NCBI RefSeq assembly: GCF_012224145.1
Contig: NZ_CP041030.1
Span: 372,001-436,000 of the forward strand
Length of the DNA: 64,000 bases
Origin: Francisella sp. LA112445
GTDB lineage: Bacteria > Pseudomonadota > Gammaproteobacteria > Francisellales > Francisellaceae
Direction of reading: 5' to 3'
Shown here: in pieces, positions 26,854 through 35,389 of the stretch
Numbering within the stretch: position 1 is the first letter of the stretch
Layout: each line of letters begins with the position of its first letter
Program-made: the position numbers and the translations under genes
The notes under the pieces: generated by a model
The model's database searches: none
Told to the model about the DNA's origin: nothing
What the model saw: the letters and a program-made list of their open reading frames with translations, nothing else

Positions 26854-27912
26854 TTACTTGTGATAAGCTTTTGTAATTAATAGCTCATCTAGTATGACTA
26901 ATGCTAGCATAGCTTCAGCTATCGGAACACCACGTATACCAACGCAAGGATCGTGTCTTCCTTTAGTTATAACTGTTGTATCACTTCCATCTGTATTTAT
27001 ACTTTTACCTGGCTGTAAGATACTAGATGTAGGTTTAAAAGCTAATTTTGCTGTTATATTTTGTCCTGTAGAGATTCCGCCAAGTATTCCTCCAGCGTGA
27101 TTTGTTAGGAAGCCTTGATCATGAGTTATCTCATCACGGTGTTGGCTACCTCTTTGAGCAACACAATCAAATCCATCACCAATACTTACCGCCTTAACGG
27201 CATTTATACTCATTAGAGCATGAGCAATATTTGCATCAAGTCTGTCAAAAACAGGTCTACCTAACCCAGCTTCTAAGCCGGTTGCAACAACTGTTACTTC
27301 AGCACCTATTGAGTCACCTTCTTTACGAATTTTATGAATTAGTTCTTCACAGTTTTTGATAGCATTTTTATCAGCAATAAAAAAAGGATTTTGATTTATG
27401 AAATCTTTTTCTTTAAAGTCTATTTTTAGATCTCCTATCTGCGAGCAATATCCATAAATCTCAATATTATGTTGTTTTAAAATTTTTTTAGCTATCGCTC
27501 CTGCGGCAACTCGCATAGCAGTTTCTCTTGCTGAAGATCTGCCACCACCTCTATAGTCGCGAATTCCATATTTTTTAAAATATGTATAATCAGCGTGACC
27601 AGGTCGGAATTTATCTTTTATTTCACCATAATCTTTTGACTTTTGATCTTGGTTTTTTATGATTAACCCAATAGGAGTTCCTGTTGTTTTTCCTTCAAAA
27701 ATCCCCGAAATTATTTTGACTTCATCTGGTTCTTTACGTTGAGTTGTGAATTTTGATTGTCCTGGCTTACGTCTGTCTAGATCTACTTGAATATCTTCTT
27801 CGCTCAGAGGTATATTGCTTGGACAACCATCAATAATAGCAGCAAGAGAATCTCCATGACTCTCACCACATGTTGTTACTGTAAAAATTTTACCAAAAGT
27901 ATTTCCTGACAT
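26854..27912 (-). CDS. aroC: Chorismate synthase
   Basis: FMN-dependent last enzyme of the shikimate pathway, making chorismate for aromatic amino acids, folate and ubiquinone. The 352-residue protein is full length, with [14 protein letters not shown] at the N-terminus, and [31 protein letters not shown] and [13 protein letters not shown] in the core. The C-terminal [18 protein letters not shown] is also conserved. It heads the minus-strand operon through cvpA. Its product feeds UbiC, encoded elsewhere in this window. Confidence 0.97.
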   Translation of the reverse strand: MSGNTFGKIFTVTTCGESHGDSLAAIIDGCPSNIPLSEEDIQVDLDRRKPGQSKFTTQRKEPDEVKIISGIFEGKTTGTPIGLIIKNQDQKSKDYGEIKDKFRPGHADYTYFKKYGIRDYRGGGRSSARETAMRVAAGAIAKKILKQHNIEIYGYCSQIGDLKIDFKEKDFINQNPFFIADKNAIKNCEELIHKIRKEGDSIGAEVTVVATGLEAGLGRPVFDRLDANIAHALMSINAVKAVSIGDGFDCVAQRGSQHRDEITHDQGFLTNHAGGILGGISTGQNITAKLAFKPTSSILQPGKSINTDGSDTTVITKGRHDPCVGIRGVPIAEAMLALVILDELLITKAYHK

Positions 27913-28010
27913 GCTTGATAATAATAAATAGTTTATGAGCTTTATAATAACACAAATACTATTTTTATTTTATGGGTATATAGGCCTGATTTATAAGTTT
28001 ATAGATATGG

Positions 28011-28538
28011 TTACAGAATTAGAGTATGTTTTAATATGAAGAATGTAACAGCTATCATCAAAGATTTAATTATTGCAGGAGGTATTAGTGCTAAAACGCC
28101 ATTATAAAAAGCTTTTTTATATCCTATTAGAAAAGTCAGTCGGCAAAATCCACAAGTAATTATTATAAGATGAACAATGATCATCCAGCTAAATATAATC
28201 CATATACTTTCAGTCGAGAAGTTTGAGGTTTTCTTTAAAAAGTAAAAACAGACTGCAACAACAAGAAAGCCAATAATATACCCTCCAGTAGGACCGAGTA
28301 AAACTTTTACACCTTTAGAATTATCTGAGAATGTAGGCAATCCAAGAATACCTATAATTACATAAGAAAATATACTTAGTAGAATCATTTCTGATGGAGC
28401 TAGTAATACAATAAGTCCTATTACATATGTTTGTAAGGTTATGGGAGTTGGTAGTGATTTTATACGAATACTTACTTTAGAAAATACAATTAGCGAAAGT
28501 AGTGATAAGAGAAAATAAATAATCTTATGGTATAGCAA
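28011..28538 (-). CDS. bioY: BioY family biotin transporter subunit
   Basis: Substrate-binding membrane subunit of an ECF-type biotin transporter, 175 residues with six helices. The diagnostic features are PTPITLQTYVIGLIVLLAPS and LLGPTGGYIIGFLV. No ATM (BioM/BioN) genes are adjacent. The start is TTG at 28538: GAGGGG lies six bases upstream, and there is no better ATG. A BirA operator was looked for upstream and not seen. Confidence 0.87.
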   Translation of the reverse strand: MLYHKIIYFLLSLLSLIVFSKVSIRIKSLPTPITLQTYVIGLIVLLAPSEMILLSIFSYVIIGILGLPTFSDNSKGVKVLLGPTGGYIIGFLVVAVCFYFLKKTSNFSTESIWIIFSWMIIVHLIIITCGFCRLTFLIGYKKAFYNGVLALIPPAIIKSLMIAVTFFILKHTLIL

Positions 28539-28591
28539 AATAATCCCCTCTATTTACTTAAAATGAGTATTTTATATTAGGCGTAACTAAC

Positions 28592-29206
28592 TTATTGATG
28601 TTTTTTATAATATATTTTTTGGATTAGTAAAACTATTATTACTGGTAGAATTGAGCCGGCATTAATTTTATATACCTGATCCCAAGAGAAAAATATACAG
28701 CTTGATAAGTATAAACAGGTGCCTATTAAAGCTATAATTATGAAAGTGAAGCTATATCCATCAGCTCTTTTTTGTTGATAGTTTTTATAGATTTGAGGGA
28801 ACCAAAAAAATATACTTATAGTGAAACCAATATATTGGGCAATTTTGTATACAATCGCTGAGTTTGAACCCATCGCTAACATTGCTATTGCAAAGCATAA
28901 TATAAATAGAAAATTAGCTTGTTCAGGAACCTTTTTTGATAAAAAAGTTATTTGCATTTGTTGAATACAAACACCCAGTAGGTAAAGGATAGCTACAACA
29001 GCATATTGCCATTGATATCCACATCCAATAGTTATAACCATATCACATAGTACAGAAACAAAAATAGCAAATTGCGATAAAATACTAATATTAGATAACC
29101 TTTCCCTATGCTTCATATTATGTATGATTTGAGGGACATATTGTATTGAATATGCAAGAAAACCAGCATTTAGGATTATTGTTCCAACAAGTTCCTTAGT
29201 GATAAT
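28592..29206 (-). CDS. PQ-loop (SWEET-like) membrane protein with a probable ATT start
   Basis: A PQ-loop superfamily protein with about six or seven helices. The first ATG in frame is at 29116, but it falls in the middle of the first PQ-loop repeat. Upstream the frame continues as ELVGTIILNAGFLAYSIQ then YVPQIIHNMKHRERLSNIS, a proper first repeat with its Pro-Gln pair. The second repeat is FWFPQIYKNYQQKRADGYSF. There is no ATG, GTG or TTG before the stop at 29221. An ATT at 29206 has GAGG (29212-29215) five bases away, giving 204 residues. Substrate unknown. It lies 53 bases upstream of bioY. Confidence 0.72.
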   Translation of the reverse strand: MITKELVGTIILNAGFLAYSIQYVPQIIHNMKHRERLSNISILSQFAIFVSVLCDMVITIGCGYQWQYAVVAILYLLGVCIQQMQITFLSKKVPEQANFLFILCFAIAMLAMGSNSAIVYKIAQYIGFTISIFFWFPQIYKNYQQKRADGYSFTFIIIALIGTCLYLSSCIFFSWDQVYKINAGSILPVIIVLLIQKIYYKKHQ

Positions 29207-29271
29207 AACAACCTCAATCTAAGTAAGTGGTTTATTAATATTATATAAGTATTTTATTAAATATATTATCT

Positions 29272-29784
29272 TTATTTTAAATTTTTGTTAAAAAGATATA
29301 AGTATGCGCCATAGCCATCTTTTTCCATGTCTTGTTTAGGAATAAATTTTAGAGCAGCTGAGTTCATACAGTATCTTTTACCAGAAGGTTGAGGACCATC
29401 ATCAAATACATGACCTAAATGAGATTTGCCATATTTAGATAAAACCTCTGTTCTAGTCATAAACCAGCTATTATCAGTTTTTGTGATAATAAAAGATTTA
29501 TCAATTGGTTTTGTAAAGCTAGGCCAACCTGTTCCTGAGTCATATTTATCTGTTGAGCTAAATAGAGGCTCTCCTGAAACTACATCTACATATATACCTT
29601 GTTGATGATTGTTCCAATATTTATTGTTAAATGCTCTTTCAGTACCTCCTTTTTGAGTTACGTAATACTGTAGCTTACTGAGTTTGCTTATAGCTTCTGA
29701 CTTATTATAATTTTGCCATTTAGATGATTCAGATAAAGCAATTATTGGAATGCTAAACATTAATAAGATTAAGAATCTTTTCAT
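29272..29784 (-). CDS. msrB: Exported methionine-R-sulfoxide reductase MsrB
   Basis: Repairs methionine-R-sulfoxide in proteins. The 170-residue form from ATG 29784 begins with a signal peptide ([19 protein letters not shown]), so it should act in the periplasm. An ATG 18 bases upstream is also in frame. Conserved parts are the [35 protein letters not shown] and catalytic [12 protein letters not shown] motifs. The zinc-binding CxxC pairs of many MsrB proteins are absent; the catalytic Cys is the only cysteine. It is divergent from sodC. Confidence 0.92.
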   Translation of the reverse strand: MKRFLILLMFSIPIIALSESSKWQNYNKSEAISKLSKLQYYVTQKGGTERAFNNKYWNNHQQGIYVDVVSGEPLFSSTDKYDSGTGWPSFTKPIDKSFIITKTDNSWFMTRTEVLSKYGKSHLGHVFDDGPQPSGKRYCMNSAALKFIPKQDMEKDGYGAYLYLFNKNLK

Positions 29785-29957
29785 AATAGAAATAAGCTCC
29801 ATTATAATGTTTTATACTTTGATTCTAGCATAATTAAGATAGTAGTTGAGAAGTTCTAATATTAAGTATTTTTTAGATTAGAAATTTTTTACATGGATTA
29901 TGCCTGTAAATATTTGTATTATGAATAATGTAGATACTTGATATTTTGGAGGTATGC

Positions 29958-30518
29958 GTGGTTATAAATACATCTTATAAGATATTGGGCATGAGTTTGG
30001 TTTTAGTAGTTCTTTCAGGTTTTTCTCTTTTTGAAGAAAAGCAATATGATCGTGGCCATGATGGCGAGTTAATTGTACATATGAAAAATACTCAAACGAA
30101 TAAAGAAGTTGGTACAGTTACAATATCTCCATATATCCAAGATGGCAAGCAAGAGGGTATGTTGATAACGCCACATTTATATAATTTACCAAAATCAACT
30201 ACTCATGGTATGCATATACATGTAAATCCAAGCTGTGCTAACAATGGTAAGTCTGCAGGAGGGCATTGGGACCCACAAAATAGTGGTAAACATTTAGGTC
30301 CATACAATGAAAATGGACACAAGGGAGATTTGCCTGTTCTTGTGGTTAATCCTAATGGTACTGCTACAAAAGCTGTTCTAGCACCAAAACTAAATTCTTT
30401 AGAAGAGTTAGAGGGGCATAGTTTAATGATCCACGAAGGTTCTGATAACTATTCAGATATTCCTAAACCTCTTGGCGGCGGTGGCGGTAGAATGTGGTGT
30501 GGGATTATTTCGGACTAG
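29958..30518 (+). CDS. sodC: Cu-Zn superoxide dismutase
   Basis: Periplasmic enzyme of 186 residues that removes superoxide. It has the metal-binding histidines in HGMHIHVNPSC, GGHWDPQNSGKHLGP and HKGDLP, the fourth copper ligand in GHSLMIHEGSD, and the C-terminal disulfide cysteine in GRMWCGIISD. The hydrophobic N-terminus (KILGMSLVLVVLSGFSLF) is a signal peptide without lipobox. I chose GTG 29958 because GGAGG lies at 29948-29952, five bases upstream. An in-frame TTG at 29946 overlaps that site. It is divergent from msrB, giving an antioxidant pair. Confidence 0.93.
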   Translation: MVINTSYKILGMSLVLVVLSGFSLFEEKQYDRGHDGELIVHMKNTQTNKEVGTVTISPYIQDGKQEGMLITPHLYNLPKSTTHGMHIHVNPSCANNGKSAGGHWDPQNSGKHLGPYNENGHKGDLPVLVVNPNGTATKAVLAPKLNSLEELEGHSLMIHEGSDNYSDIPKPLGGGGGRMWCGIISD

Positions 30519-30522
30519 TTTT

Positions 30523-31314
30523 ATGTATAATGATTCATTGATTCGTTTAAGTTTTTTTATTGGTATATTTTTGATTGTAGCGTTATGGGAGCTCATTGCT
30601 CCTATGAGGAAGCTGAAAATTTCAAAGAAAAAACGTTGGTTTAGTAATTTAGTGCTAGTAGTATTAAATACCTTAGTACTTAGAATCGTTTTTCCTACTA
30701 CAGCTGTTGGAGTTGCACTACTTTGTAATGAGTATAGTCTAGGTTTACTTAATATACTAGATATACCTTTATGGTCTAAAGTTACTATAGCATTTTTAGT
30801 TTTAGATTTTGCAATATATACTCAGCATGTATTGTTTCATTATTTACCTTTACTATGGAGATTTCATAAGGTTCATCATGTTGATTTAGATTATGATGTT
30901 ACTACAGGGTTACGTTTCCATCCTGTTGAGATAGTTTTATCAATGCTAATAAAATTTGCTGTAATATGCTTTATTGGAGCACCTGTGTTAGCTGTAATTA
31001 TTTTTGAGATTACTTTAAATGGACTTGCTTTGTTTAACCATGGTAATATTCGACTTTTTAAAAAGTTAGATAGTTTTTTGAGGTTTTTTATAGTCACTCC
31101 AGATGTTCATCGAGTTCATCACTCAACTATACCATCTGAAACGAACTCAAACTTTGGTTTTAATTTAATTTTTTGGGATAAGATTTTAGGGACGTATAAA
31201 AGCCAACCTAAAAAAGGACATATATTGATGGATATAGGTTTAGATCAGTATACAGATTCAAATATTACCCAGAGCCTCAAAAATATGCTTAAAATACCTT
31301 TTTTAAGGAAGTAG
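30523..31314 (+). CDS. Sterol desaturase / fatty acid hydroxylase family protein
   Basis: Integral membrane di-iron oxygenase of 263 residues. The histidine boxes are visible as HVLFH, HKVHH and HRVHH, with an additional HxxH-type RFHPVE region. Substrate is unknown; the family hydroxylates or desaturates lipids. I start it at ATG 30523, four bases after the sodC stop, rather than at an upstream GTG inside sodC. Its 3' end overlaps the convergent permease gene by 26 bases. Confidence 0.82.
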   Translation: MYNDSLIRLSFFIGIFLIVALWELIAPMRKLKISKKKRWFSNLVLVVLNTLVLRIVFPTTAVGVALLCNEYSLGLLNILDIPLWSKVTIAFLVLDFAIYTQHVLFHYLPLLWRFHKVHHVDLDYDVTTGLRFHPVEIVLSMLIKFAVICFIGAPVLAVIIFEITLNGLALFNHGNIRLFKKLDSFLRFFIVTPDVHRVHHSTIPSETNSNFGFNLIFWDKILGTYKSQPKKGHILMDIGLDQYTDSNITQSLKNMLKIPFLRK

Positions 31315-32683
31315 GCGAGGTTACTAGTTTAGTATTTTTCTTTTTTGATAAATAAAAATATACTAAACAAGGTACAACTACCGCAGGTACACCAAAATAA
31401 AAAGCACCTCTTAACTCATCATTGAATAATGTTAGAATTAAGCATAGCACTTGTATCCATATTCCAAATAGAGAAATATATGGGAATAATGGTGCTTTAA
31501 ATAACATTTTGTCATCAATTTTTTTCTTTATAAGTTGCTTTCTAAAGTTATATTGCGACCAGCATATACAGATCCAACAAATTGTAGCGGTGAATCCTGA
31601 CATTGCTAATAAGTTAGTAAAAGCAGCTGATGCTGATAACTTAAAAGATAATATTAGAAATATCCATATTGCTGCAATAGTTACATAAACAGAATAGTGA
31701 GGTATTGAAGCTGAATTTAATTTTCTAAATATGCTTGGAGCCATTCTTGGTTTAGATAAACCATATAGTGAACGTACAGCAGCATAAAAACCACTATTAG
31801 CACAAGAAAAAGCTGCTATTAAAACAACAAATGCAAACATACCCGCAAGCTTATCTAAATGATAGTGTTGCAATGCAACAGCAAAAACAGAGTCATTTAG
31901 ATTCATTTTTTGCCAAGGGAAAATTGTAGCTAGTAGAAAAACAGGTATTACATATAGACCGACAATTCTCACGGCTACATGTTTTGCTATTCTAGGCATT
32001 TGTTTTTCAGCATTATTTGACTCACTTGCTGCTAGACCTATAATTTCTGAACCTTGGAAGTTAACTAGTAGTATGACCATTGTCGTTATTAATATCAACT
32101 TTCCTTTGGGAAAGAAACCTTCTTCGCCAACAATATAAGTGCTTCCTAAAACAGTATCTGTACCATTTTTTATAACATTGAAGAATATTAATATTGCAAT
32201 TATACTAAATAACCCAAGAGCTATAATTTTTATAAGAGCTAACCAGAACTCAATTTCACCAAAGATTTTTACTTTAGTCAGGTTTATAATAGTTATAAAT
32301 AACCCAAATAGAGATGCCCATATAAAAGTAGGGACAGATGGAAAAAATGTATGCATAATTATTCCACCTGCAATACATTCTGATGGTATGTAAACTACCC
32401 AGTTAAGCCAATAAGACCATCCCATGCCACATGCTATAGAGGGTGATACATATTTAGCTGTGTAATGAATAAAAGATCCAGAATTTGGAGAGTTAGCGGT
32501 TAACTCTGCTAAACACAAAGTAACTATGTACACGATGGCTCCTGCTAATATATAAGCTAAAATAGCTGCAGGACCAACCTCTGAGAGAACATATCCTGTT
32601 CCTAAAAAGAAACAAGACCCAATAATGCCGCCAAGAGCTATTAGCTCAATATGGCGAGGTTTTAGAGTTTTAGCTAATGCCAT
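31289..32683 (-). CDS. APC family amino acid permease
   Basis: Secondary transporter of 464 residues with twelve helices. The start MALAKTLKPRHIELIALGGIIGSCFFLGTG is the classic amino acid permease entry, followed by GWSYWLNWVVYIPSEC. ATG 32683 is preceded by GGAGG, with an alternative GTG-type extension upstream rejected. The substrate cannot be told; it resembles the GABA, lysine or arginine permease group. A strong promoter lies about 190 bases upstream, so the transcript has a long leader. Confidence 0.85.
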   Translation of the reverse strand: MALAKTLKPRHIELIALGGIIGSCFFLGTGYVLSEVGPAAILAYILAGAIVYIVTLCLAELTANSPNSGSFIHYTAKYVSPSIACGMGWSYWLNWVVYIPSECIAGGIIMHTFFPSVPTFIWASLFGLFITIINLTKVKIFGEIEFWLALIKIIALGLFSIIAILIFFNVIKNGTDTVLGSTYIVGEEGFFPKGKLILITTMVILLVNFQGSEIIGLAASESNNAEKQMPRIAKHVAVRIVGLYVIPVFLLATIFPWQKMNLNDSVFAVALQHYHLDKLAGMFAFVVLIAAFSCANSGFYAAVRSLYGLSKPRMAPSIFRKLNSASIPHYSVYVTIAAIWIFLILSFKLSASAAFTNLLAMSGFTATICWICICWSQYNFRKQLIKKKIDDKMLFKAPLFPYISLFGIWIQVLCLILTLFNDELRGAFYFGVPAVVVPCLVYFYLSKKKNTKLVTSPTSLKKVF

Positions 32684-32878
32684 ATCACTACCTCCAAAAT
32701 TGTTATACACAAAGTACCTGAAAATACAGATTTTTATTTTTTTATTTATTGGTTGTTTTAGTAACTTTTGTTTTGCTTATGATTAATAATTATCTGCAAT
32801 TCTTTAGCACTAAACTCATACAAAAATACTTTGATATAGTTTCTGTATTCTCACGTACTTCATGTATGAGGTGAGCGG

Positions 32879-32906
32879 ATTATAGACTTATGTTTGATTT
32901 TGTCAA
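32879..32906 (-). promoter_or_regulatory. Strong sigma70 promoter of the permease gene
   Basis: On the minus strand, a perfect -35 TTGACA (32906-32901) and a perfect -10 TATAAT (32884-32879) are separated by 16 bases. Transcription should begin near 32872, giving a leader of about 190 bases before the ATG at 32683. Just at the start lies an imperfect palindrome (32850-32875, with arms CTCAC and GTGAG), a possible operator or 5' hairpin. Confidence 0.75.
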
Positions 32907-32989
32907 TAAAAAATTACAGCTTGAATTTATTTTACTTTTACTCAATAATATTTTTTAATTAATAAATTGTATTTAATAGAGGAATTGAG

Positions 32990-33352
32990 ATGTCTGAAAT
33001 AAATCAAGTAGGTAAAGTTTATGAGCGTCCTTGGGGAACTTATCAAACTATTAATTTTACAGAAAAAAGCCAAACTAAAATCATTACAGTAAAGCCTAAA
33101 GGCCAACTTTCTTTACAGAAGCATTTTAAAAGAGCCGAGCATTGGGTTGTTGTAACAGGTAAGCCAACTATAACAGTTGATGATAGTGTTAAGCAATATA
33201 ATGTTGGCGAGCATATTTTTATCCCTAAAGAAGCTGTACATAGGCTAGAGAACTTTACAGATAGTGATATTCAGATTATTGAAGTTCAAGTAGGTGATTA
33301 CCTTGGTGAAGATGATATCGTGCGATTAGAAGATATTTACAAGCGTGATTAA
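32990..33352 (+). CDS. Cupin protein of the mannose-6-phosphate isomerase type II family
   Basis: A 120-residue single cupin that matches the C-terminal isomerase domain of ManC-type enzymes: ERPWGTYQTI, GQLSLQKHFKRAEHWVVVTG and GEHIFIPKEAVHRLEN. The metal ligands His and Glu are in QKHFKRAEHW, with another His in AVHRLEN. The nucleotidyltransferase half is missing, so it stands alone as a possible mannose-6-phosphate isomerase. A GAGGAATTGAG ribosome binding site precedes the ATG. The true substrate is unproven. Confidence 0.82.
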   Translation: MSEINQVGKVYERPWGTYQTINFTEKSQTKIITVKPKGQLSLQKHFKRAEHWVVVTGKPTITVDDSVKQYNVGEHIFIPKEAVHRLENFTDSDIQIIEVQVGDYLGEDDIVRLEDIYKRD

Positions 33353-33443
33353 TTTCTAAAAAAATACCAAAAAAAATATTTATTCTATACTCCTTCATTT
33401 ACAATAGTTATTGTATTTTTATTTTAATAAAAGGAGTATCTCT

Positions 33444-34556
33444 ATGGCTATAAAATCAAAAGCAGCTGTTGCATATAAAGCAGGTCAGCCATTGACTGTT
33501 GAGATGGTTAATGTTTCTTTACCTAAAGATAATGAAGTTTTAGTTGAGATTAGAGCAACGGGTATTTGTCATACAGATGCATTTACTTTATCAGGAGCAG
33601 ACCCAGAGGGGCTATTTCCAGCAATATTAGGACATGAGGGAGCTGGTGTTGTAGTTGAGGTTGGTAAAAATGTTACATCTGTGAAACCAGGAGACCATGT
33701 AATTGCTCTTTATACTCCAGAGTGTAGAGAATGTGAATATTGTTTAAATCCAAAAACTAATCTGTGTCAAGCAATTCGTGAAACTCAAGGAAAGGGTTTG
33801 ATGCCAGATGGTAGTTCAAGGTTTACTACGCAAGATGGTAGAGAAATATTTCATTATATGGGTTGCTCTACATTTTCAAATTATACTGTGTTACCAGAAA
33901 TAGCAGTAGCTAAGATCCGTAAAGATGCACCTTTAGACAAGGTTTGTTATATAGGTTGTGGTGTAACTACAGGTGTTGGGGCTGTCGTTAAAACTGCAAA
34001 TGTCGAGGCTGGAGCAAGTGTTGTTGTGTTTGGCTTAGGTGGAATCGGCTTAAATGTGATACAAGGAGCTAAGCTTGTCGGAGCTGGACAGATAGTTGGT
34101 GTTGATATTAATAATGATAAAAAAGAATTAGCAGAAAAATATGGTATGACAGATTTTGTGAATCCAAATGAGATTGATGAAGATCTGGTACAACATCTTA
34201 TTCGTCTAACTGGCGGTGGAGCTGATTATAGTTTTGAATGTATTGGTAATACGAAAGTTATGCGTCAAGCCTTGGAATGTGCTCATAAAGGTTGGGGACA
34301 GAGTGTAATAATAGGAGTTGCTGGAGCTGGGCAAGAGATTAGTACAAGACCATTTCAGCTTGTGACAGGGCGTACATGGAAAGGCTCGGCATTTGGAGGC
34401 ATGAGAGGTAGAACTGATGTGCCAATGATCGTTGACTGGTATATGGATGGTCGTATAGATATAGATAATCTTATTACTTCAAATATTAAAATAGAAGATA
34501 TTAATAAAGGTTTTGAAAATATGCACAATAATATTAGAACAGTTGTTACTTTTTAA
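33444..34556 (+). CDS. frmA: S-(hydroxymethyl)glutathione dehydrogenase / class III alcohol dehydrogenase
   Basis: Zinc-dependent NAD enzyme of 370 residues that detoxifies formaldehyde as its glutathione adduct and can reduce S-nitrosoglutathione. The catalytic zinc ligand lies in TGICHTDAFTLSGADPEG, with GHEGAGVV next. The structural zinc uses the cysteines in PECRECEYCLNPKTNLC. The NAD motif is VFGLGGIGLNVIQGA. ATG 33444 is preceded by AAGGAG, so the in-frame extension upstream is rejected. No frmR or frmB lies beside it. Confidence 0.93.
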   Translation: MAIKSKAAVAYKAGQPLTVEMVNVSLPKDNEVLVEIRATGICHTDAFTLSGADPEGLFPAILGHEGAGVVVEVGKNVTSVKPGDHVIALYTPECRECEYCLNPKTNLCQAIRETQGKGLMPDGSSRFTTQDGREIFHYMGCSTFSNYTVLPEIAVAKIRKDAPLDKVCYIGCGVTTGVGAVVKTANVEAGASVVVFGLGGIGLNVIQGAKLVGAGQIVGVDINNDKKELAEKYGMTDFVNPNEIDEDLVQHLIRLTGGGADYSFECIGNTKVMRQALECAHKGWGQSVIIGVAGAGQEISTRPFQLVTGRTWKGSAFGGMRGRTDVPMIVDWYMDGRIDIDNLITSNIKIEDINKGFENMHNNIRTVVTF

Positions 34557-34574
34557 TTAATGAGAATAAAATAA

Positions 34575-35354
34575 ATGAAAAAGATTGTAATTTTAATATC
34601 TTTAATAATTCTTGTTTGGGGAAATGTTTTTGCTTCACCTCATTATGGTTTTTTGTCTAAAAGTCAATTACCAAATAGCTATAAACTTTTACCAGCACCT
34701 CCGGTAATGGAGGTAGGTCCTAATGGTAAAAACTATCCAGCATTTGCTCAAGATAAAGCTATTTCACAGAAACTTTTTGATGATAAAAATCAAACTTATT
34801 TCAATGGTAACCCTATACCAAAACAGAGGTTGCAGGAGGCAATAGATGATAGTAATAAAAGTACGCAATATTTTCTGAAAATATTTATAGATCCTATGAA
34901 TATTAGTGATAAAGAGAAAAAAGAAATAAAAGAAGCTATTAAAGATATAGTAACTAAAGTTGTTTTAGATTCGGCTAACTCTACTGCAGTGGCAAAAGAA
35001 AAGTATAACAGAGTACGTCCATATTATTACTATGGGAAGTCCAGTTGTGATGGCGAGGATTTATCATCTAAGAAACGAGAGTTATCATATCCATCAGGTC
35101 ATGCTATTAGAGGGATAACAGTTGCTAGAGTTTTAGCAAAAATATTACCTAACAAATATAGGGAACAGTTATTTCATAGAGGCATAGAGTATGGTAATAG
35201 TAGAGTGATCTGTGGAGATCATTGGCAAAGTGATATAGAAGCATCAAGAGTACTTTCTGGCTTTGTTATGAATGCACTAGAGCAAAATAATAAATATAAA
35301 ATAAGTATCAAACAAGCTAAACAGAAAGTTAGAGAGATTATTGATCAGAAATAA
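34575..35354 (+). CDS. Secreted PAP2-type acid phosphatase
   Basis: A 259-residue phosphatase with a signal peptide (IVILISLIILVWGNVFASP). The three PAP2 motifs are visible: KEKYNRVRPY, SYPSGHAIRG and SRVICGDHWQSDIEASR. This is the layout of class A bacterial non-specific acid phosphatases, which act in the periplasm. Francisella makes several acid phosphatases linked to intracellular survival; which one this corresponds to I cannot say. It starts 18 bases after frmA. Confidence 0.87.
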   Translation: MKKIVILISLIILVWGNVFASPHYGFLSKSQLPNSYKLLPAPPVMEVGPNGKNYPAFAQDKAISQKLFDDKNQTYFNGNPIPKQRLQEAIDDSNKSTQYFLKIFIDPMNISDKEKKEIKEAIKDIVTKVVLDSANSTAVAKEKYNRVRPYYYYGKSSCDGEDLSSKKRELSYPSGHAIRGITVARVLAKILPNKYREQLFHRGIEYGNSRVICGDHWQSDIEASRVLSGFVMNALEQNNKYKISIKQAKQKVREIIDQK

Positions 35355-35389
35355 AATTAAAATAAATTGAAAAAATTAAGGTTTAAGTA

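Noticed and set aside
28539-28591. BirA operator before bioY
   Set aside because: The short spacer has no recognisable biotin operator half-sites.
30472-30522. Earlier GTG start for the sterol desaturase-like gene
   Set aside because: It lies inside sodC in another frame; the ATG at 30523 gives a proper N-terminus just after the sodC stop.
32684-32872. Lysine riboswitch or T-box in the permease leader
   Set aside because: No conserved riboswitch core or T-box sequence was recognised; only a long AT-rich leader is seen.
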